The notes under the pieces are model-generated. The model did no database searches. It saw nothing but the letters and a program-made list of their open reading frames with translations, and was not told the DNA's origin. DNA of 8,883 bases from Nitrosomonadaceae bacterium (lineage in GTDB: Bacteria > Pseudomonadota > Gammaproteobacteria > Burkholderiales > Usitatibacteraceae), in assembly GCA_021300055.1 (NCBI GenBank), contig JAJTHU010000147.1, positions 1 through 8,883 on the forward strand. The letters run 5' to 3'. This document shows positions 6,325 to 8,883 of this stretch, one piece after another (position 1 is the first letter of the stretch; every line of letters starts with the position of its first letter). The translations under genes and the position numbers were made by a program.

Positions 6325-7062
6325 ATGTTGAAACTTGGGTTTCTCACTGATTTTTTGAACAAGCCAGTACCCGGCAACGTGAACACGCCAGATTGGCGCC
6401 TCGCCACTTGGTTGGTTGCCTTGTTCGCGCCGTGGTTCGTGATGCGCTCTGGGGGCCGCGCGCACGAGTGGATTGCGTCGTTGCCGCTTTGGGCCGATGC
6501 AATGCTCTACGTGTTGTCTGCGATCGCCGTGGGTATTGGCATGCAATGCGTCCGGCGCTGGTTGCAACCATATGCAGTACGCGGTGCGAAGCCCGCTGAC
6601 TTTTGCAAGCCCGTCTATCTGTGGGCATTCTTCTGGGCGACTGTCGCTTACACTGGCGCAACCTGGCTGGAGCCGATGTTGACCGAAGATTACGGCAACG
6701 GTCTTGCAGCCCTGATGGTGTTTTCGCTTTTGTTTGGCGCAATCACCTGCGCCGGACAGTACTTCTGGCTGCGGCCGCGCAAGTTTTTGCGCGCTGGCTT
6801 TTGGCGACTCTTGGCCGTGCTTTCTTTCGCGGCTGGCTTTATGTTCCTGCTTGCGCCTTGGCTGACCGTTCCGGCGTTCTCCGAAACCTTTTTCGGCGCA
6901 ACCGTGGTGTGGGTTGGCGGGGTAGTGTCTTCTTTTGCTTATGGCGCGGTCTACTACCTCTACGCCAACAGCGACGTGTTCCAAGAGGGGTTAGGGGAGG
7001 GTGATCGTGCCCCGGCCGATTTCGATTACGCGCCCGCCAACCTGAATAGCGCCCGTATTTGA
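6325..7062 (+). CDS. Six-helix integral membrane protein of unknown function
   Basis: This is a 245-residue hydrophobic protein that I cannot assign to a family. Likely membrane helices lie at about 24-40, 57-76, 96-116, 127-148, 160-180 and 188-211, followed by a hydrophilic acidic tail (residues 212-245). Short basic loops (RRW, RPRKFLR) suggest cytoplasmic faces. No catalytic or transport motif stands out. The ATG at 6325 is preferred because GCGGGGAC lies just upstream. The frame can be extended to a TTG at 6292, which is a poor start. It sits 74 nt behind the second small membrane protein, so it may end the fadD operon or have its own promoter. Its last 24 codons overlap the 3' end of the convergent phzF-like gene. 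Confidence 0.75.
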   Translation: MLKLGFLTDFLNKPVPGNVNTPDWRLATWLVALFAPWFVMRSGGRAHEWIASLPLWADAMLYVLSAIAVGIGMQCVRRWLQPYAVRGAKPADFCKPVYLWAFFWATVAYTGATWLEPMLTEDYGNGLAALMVFSLLFGAITCAGQYFWLRPRKFLRAGFWRLLAVLSFAAGFMFLLAPWLTVPAFSETFFGATVVWVGGVVSSFAYGAVYYLYANSDVFQEGLGEGDRAPADFDYAPANLNSARI

Positions 7063-7830
7063 TACGCTGAGTGCGAGGTGGCACGGCCTCCCAACCTGCG
7101 CGCCTTGCGCAATCGTGAAGCGGCACGGGTTGTGCTGATTCAGTAGTATCCAGCCGCCGAGATTCGCCGTCGCGGAGCCGGTGCCTGGGTCTTCGATCAC
7201 GCTATCGTGGTTTACAAAAAAGAAGCGCGACTCAATCGCTTCATCGCCACTGGGCGCGAACACATACGCCATCGAACGCCCCAATGCATTTTGTTGGCGC
7301 TTCAGTAGATCAGGTTTAGGCGCAACGCGACGCACGGCATCGACGCTCGCAAGTGGCACAATCAATTGATCTGAGCCCGTATTGACCCAGCGCGCGCCGT
7401 CGAGGATGTCTTGTTCGGCGATACCGAGTGTTGCGGCAAGTGTGGCGCGGTCGGGTGCGCCATCGCGCGAAGTTGGCGCATTCGCGGTGAGTGTCCAACG
7501 ATCACCCACGGCAGATACGGGGATGATGCCCGCCTTCATCGAAAGCGTGATGTTGTCGCCTGCGTTGCGTAGATCGCGCACCACAAACGAAGATCCCAGC
7601 GTCGGGTGGCCCGCGAATGGCATCTCGAACGTCGGTGTGAAGATGCGCACGCGTGCGGTCGCGTCGTCCGATGGAAGTACGAAAGTTGTTTCAGAAAGAT
7701 TGAACTGAAGCGCTAAGGCCTGCATCTCAGTATCAGTCAGCCCGCGGCCGTCCTCGAACACGCACAATGGATTGCCGCCGAAAGTTGATTCGGCGAATAC
7801 GTTGACGAGGCGATAGTTGTAAGTTCTCAT
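6991..7830 (-). CDS. PhzF-family isomerase/epimerase
   Basis: This 279-residue cytosolic protein of the phenazine-biosynthesis PhzF / diaminopimelate-epimerase-like fold has the usual family length. It begins with YRLVNVFAESTFGGNPLCVF (6-25), carries the catalytic glutamate in NLSETTFV (Glu47, equivalent to PhzF Glu45), the FAGHPTLG motif (72-79, His75) and the second-half DPGTGSA glycine-rich motif. It closes with the typical VGGRVIEIGRGTITL strand. No other phenazine genes are present, and most members outside phenazine clusters have no known substrate, so naming the reaction would be a guess. The ATG at 7830 gives the canonical N-terminus; a GTG at 7854 would add eight residues. It is divergent from msrA and overlaps the membrane-protein gene tail to tail by 72 bp. 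Confidence 0.93.
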   Translation of the reverse strand: MRTYNYRLVNVFAESTFGGNPLCVFEDGRGLTDTEMQALALQFNLSETTFVLPSDDATARVRIFTPTFEMPFAGHPTLGSSFVVRDLRNAGDNITLSMKAGIIPVSAVGDRWTLTANAPTSRDGAPDRATLAATLGIAEQDILDGARWVNTGSDQLIVPLASVDAVRRVAPKPDLLKRQQNALGRSMAYVFAPSGDEAIESRFFFVNHDSVIEDPGTGSATANLGGWILLNQHNPCRFTIAQGAQVGRPCHLALSVSNTGAIQVGGRVIEIGRGTITLP

Positions 7831-7872
7831 GCGTAGGTCCGACAGTAAGTACACGTCACTTCACTTTACCGA

Positions 7873-8523
7873 ATGCACATCATGAATCCCGGCAAAGCAC
7901 TTTTTCTCTTGTCTGCGCTGTTGGCCTCTGCGCTGACCGCCACAGCGCAAACGCAACCTACACCACCTGCGCCCGCGGGCCTCGCTAAAGCGACCTTCGC
8001 CGGTGGCTGCTTCTGGTGTATGGAGCCGCCGTTTGATGTCATCGATGGCGTCATCTCAACTACCTCCGGCTACATCGCCGGTCGCAAAGCCAACCCCACC
8101 TACCAAGAAGTGTCTGCAGGTGTGACCGGGCACACTGAAGCGGTGGAGATCGTGTTTGACCCCAAGAAGGTTAGCTTTGAACGCTTACTCCATGTGTTCT
8201 GGCGGAACATCGACCCCACGGTCAAAGATCGGCAGTTCTGCGATAGCGGATCGCAATACCGCACAGGCATCTACACCCACGACGCCGCGCAGAAGGCAGC
8301 GGCCGATGCGTCCAAAGCGGCGTTGATGAAATCCAAGCCTTTCAAGGGCGACATCGTCACCGAGATCATTCCCGCGACGACCTTCTATGCCGCAGAGGAG
8401 TACCACCAGGATTACTACAAGAAAAATCCCGTCCGTTACAAGTTCTATCGCAGCAACTGCGGACGCGATGCGCGCCTGAAAGAGCTCTGGGGTGATGAAG
8501 CGGGCGGTGCCGCCAAGAAATGA
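7873..8523 (+). CDS. msrA: Exported peptide methionine-S-sulfoxide reductase MsrA
   Basis: The 216-residue protein reduces methionine-S-sulfoxide in damaged proteins. After a Sec-type signal peptide (hydrophobic core about 9-21, probable cleavage after TATA at residue 25) comes the MsrA domain: GGCFWCMEPPF (44-54) with nucleophile Cys46, TGHTEAVEIVFDP with the conserved Glu, and DSGSQYRTGIY with the Asp and Tyr of the active site. The C-terminal SNCGRDARLKELWG carries the probable resolving Cys196. The signal peptide points to a periplasmic enzyme, needing an exported electron donor. No MsrB domain is fused and none is nearby. The start may be ATG 7873 or ATG 7882 (MNPGKALFLL); neither has a clear ribosome site. 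Only 42 bp separate it from the divergent phzF-like gene. Confidence 0.95.
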   Translation: MHIMNPGKALFLLSALLASALTATAQTQPTPPAPAGLAKATFAGGCFWCMEPPFDVIDGVISTTSGYIAGRKANPTYQEVSAGVTGHTEAVEIVFDPKKVSFERLLHVFWRNIDPTVKDRQFCDSGSQYRTGIYTHDAAQKAAADASKAALMKSKPFKGDIVTEIIPATTFYAAEEYHQDYYKKNPVRYKFYRSNCGRDARLKELWGDEAGGAAKK

Positions 8524-8548
8524 AACCCTAGCAGGGACGGGGTGTTTG

Positions 8549-8580
8549 GGGCATTCTCTTGGCTGGAAGTGCCCGTTTTT
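8549..8580 (+). terminator. Probable rho-independent terminator of msrA
   Basis: GGGCATTC pairs with GAAGTGCCC (one bulged G, 9-nt loop), followed by GTTTTT. It lies 25 bases after the msrA stop codon. The stem is modest but the position and T-run fit. Confidence 0.6.
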
Positions 8581-8677
8581 GCTGGGGTTTGATGATTACC
8601 TACTGGCTGTCGCCGTGGCGTGCAGATAGCGCTCGCGTCTGATGATGCAAATTGCATGTGACGCTCTTTACATGTCG

Positions 8678-8696
8678 TCCCGGATTTAGTCCGGGA
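8678..8696. repeat. REP-like palindrome
   Basis: TCCCGGA-TTTAG-TCCGGGA is a perfect 7-bp inverted repeat with a 5-base spacer. It resembles the extragenic palindromes (TCCCGGA...TCCGGGA) dispersed between genes in many proteobacteria. Copy number cannot be judged from one window. Confidence 0.55.
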
Positions 8697-8767
8697 GCCA
8701 ATTCTGATCGCGAGGAGTTGCTGGCAGCGTTATTCGCAGACCGGTGCGGGGGGTGGCTCCGCGGCCA

Positions 8768-8865
8768 CCTACTTTCTTTCGCGGAAATCGCTGCATCGAT
8801 TTCCGGCTCACCGGGCGCACCGCAAGCGTTGCGAAACCCTCGGTTCGCTGCCCAAAGAAAGTAGG
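8768..8865. repeat. Long inverted-repeat element with nested hairpin
   Basis: CCTACTTTCTTT (8768-8779) and AAAGAAAGTAGG (8854-8865) are exact 12-bp inverted copies bounding 74 bases. Inside is a second perfect 9-bp stem, CGGAAATCG/CGATTTCCG (8782-8805, 6-nt loop). The right arm is followed by a partial direct copy, AAAGAAAGGC (8867-8876). Motifs of the AAAGAAAGTAGGCAAAGAAAG kind recur in intergenic DNA of several beta- and gammaproteobacteria, from general recall. The window ends before the element's right boundary is clear. Confidence 0.6.
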
Positions 8866-8883
8866 CAAAGAAAGGCGACCCCG

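Larger units (their letters stand above)
8524..8883. other. Gene-free stretch downstream of msrA
   Basis: No credible coding region is seen in these 360 bases; short frames here overlap the repeats and resemble no family. Besides the terminator and repeats listed separately, there is a 13-bp palindrome ATGCAA-A-TTGCAT (8645-8657) and a hairpin CATGT/ACATG (8655-8674). The sequence continues past the window edge. Confidence 0.6.

Noticed and set aside
6166..6984. 272-codon minus-strand frame opposite the small and six-helix membrane genes
   Set aside because: The plus-strand frames show membrane topology and paralogy. The minus frame is a polar, Arg/Gln/His-rich translation without motifs.
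6991..7830. Phenazine biosynthesis cluster
   Set aside because: Only a PhzF-family protein is present. No other phz genes are in the window, and the family is far broader than phenazine synthesis.
8652..8868. Short frames of 60-70 codons on both strands at the right edge
   Set aside because: They lie on the palindromes and inverted repeats, and their composition follows the repeat rather than protein selection.

Overview
This window looks like chromosomal DNA of a GC-rich proteobacterium. A betaproteobacterium of the Burkholderiales type is most likely. The grounds are codon usage, a stand-alone acyl-CoA-binding protein, a bacterial wax ester synthase/diacylglycerol acyltransferase (WS/DGAT), a PhaF/PhaI-type phasin with an Ala/Lys tail, and REP-like repeats at the right edge. 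The taxon is an inference. I see no phage, IS element, CRISPR array, tRNA or rRNA.

Layout. (1) Positions 1-2276, minus strand: a WS/DGAT followed by an NAD(P)-binding short-chain oxidoreductase that overlaps it at a TTGA junction and runs off the left edge. (2) Positions 2277-2588: divergent control region with a perfect 7-bp inverted repeat. (3) Positions 2589-2852, plus strand: acyl-CoA-binding protein (ACBP). (4) Positions 2880-3576, minus strand: a phasin with a strong intrinsic terminator that lies between the convergent ACBP and phasin genes. (5) Positions 3577-3996: a long divergent intergenic region. It carries several hairpins and an apparently orphan minus-strand intrinsic terminator, so a small RNA or a phasin leader is possible. 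(6) Positions 3997-7062, plus strand: fadD (long-chain acyl-CoA ligase), two tiny tandem paralogous two-helix membrane proteins, and a six-helix membrane protein of unknown function. (7) Positions 6991-7830, minus strand: a PhzF-family isomerase/epimerase whose 3' end overlaps the six-helix gene by 72 bp. (8) Positions 7873-8523, plus strand: an exported MsrA, 42 bp from the divergent phzF-like gene. (9) Positions 8524-8883: gene-free, with a probable msrA terminator, a REP-like palindrome and a larger inverted-repeat element cut by the window edge.

How the genes fit together. FadD makes acyl-CoA, ACBP can buffer and carry it, WS/DGAT can esterify it into wax esters or triacylglycerol, and the phasin coats storage granules (PHA, possibly neutral lipid). 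The left two thirds therefore reads as a carbon-storage neighbourhood spread over several transcription units. Both WS/DGAT and the phasin end in basic Ala/Lys/Arg-rich tails, a parallel that may matter for granule or nucleoid attachment. The phzF-like and msrA genes look like ordinary neighbours rather than parts of the storage module. No clearly new system is evident. The best leads are the tandem small membrane proteins behind fadD, the orphan terminator at 3769-3800, and the shared basic tails.
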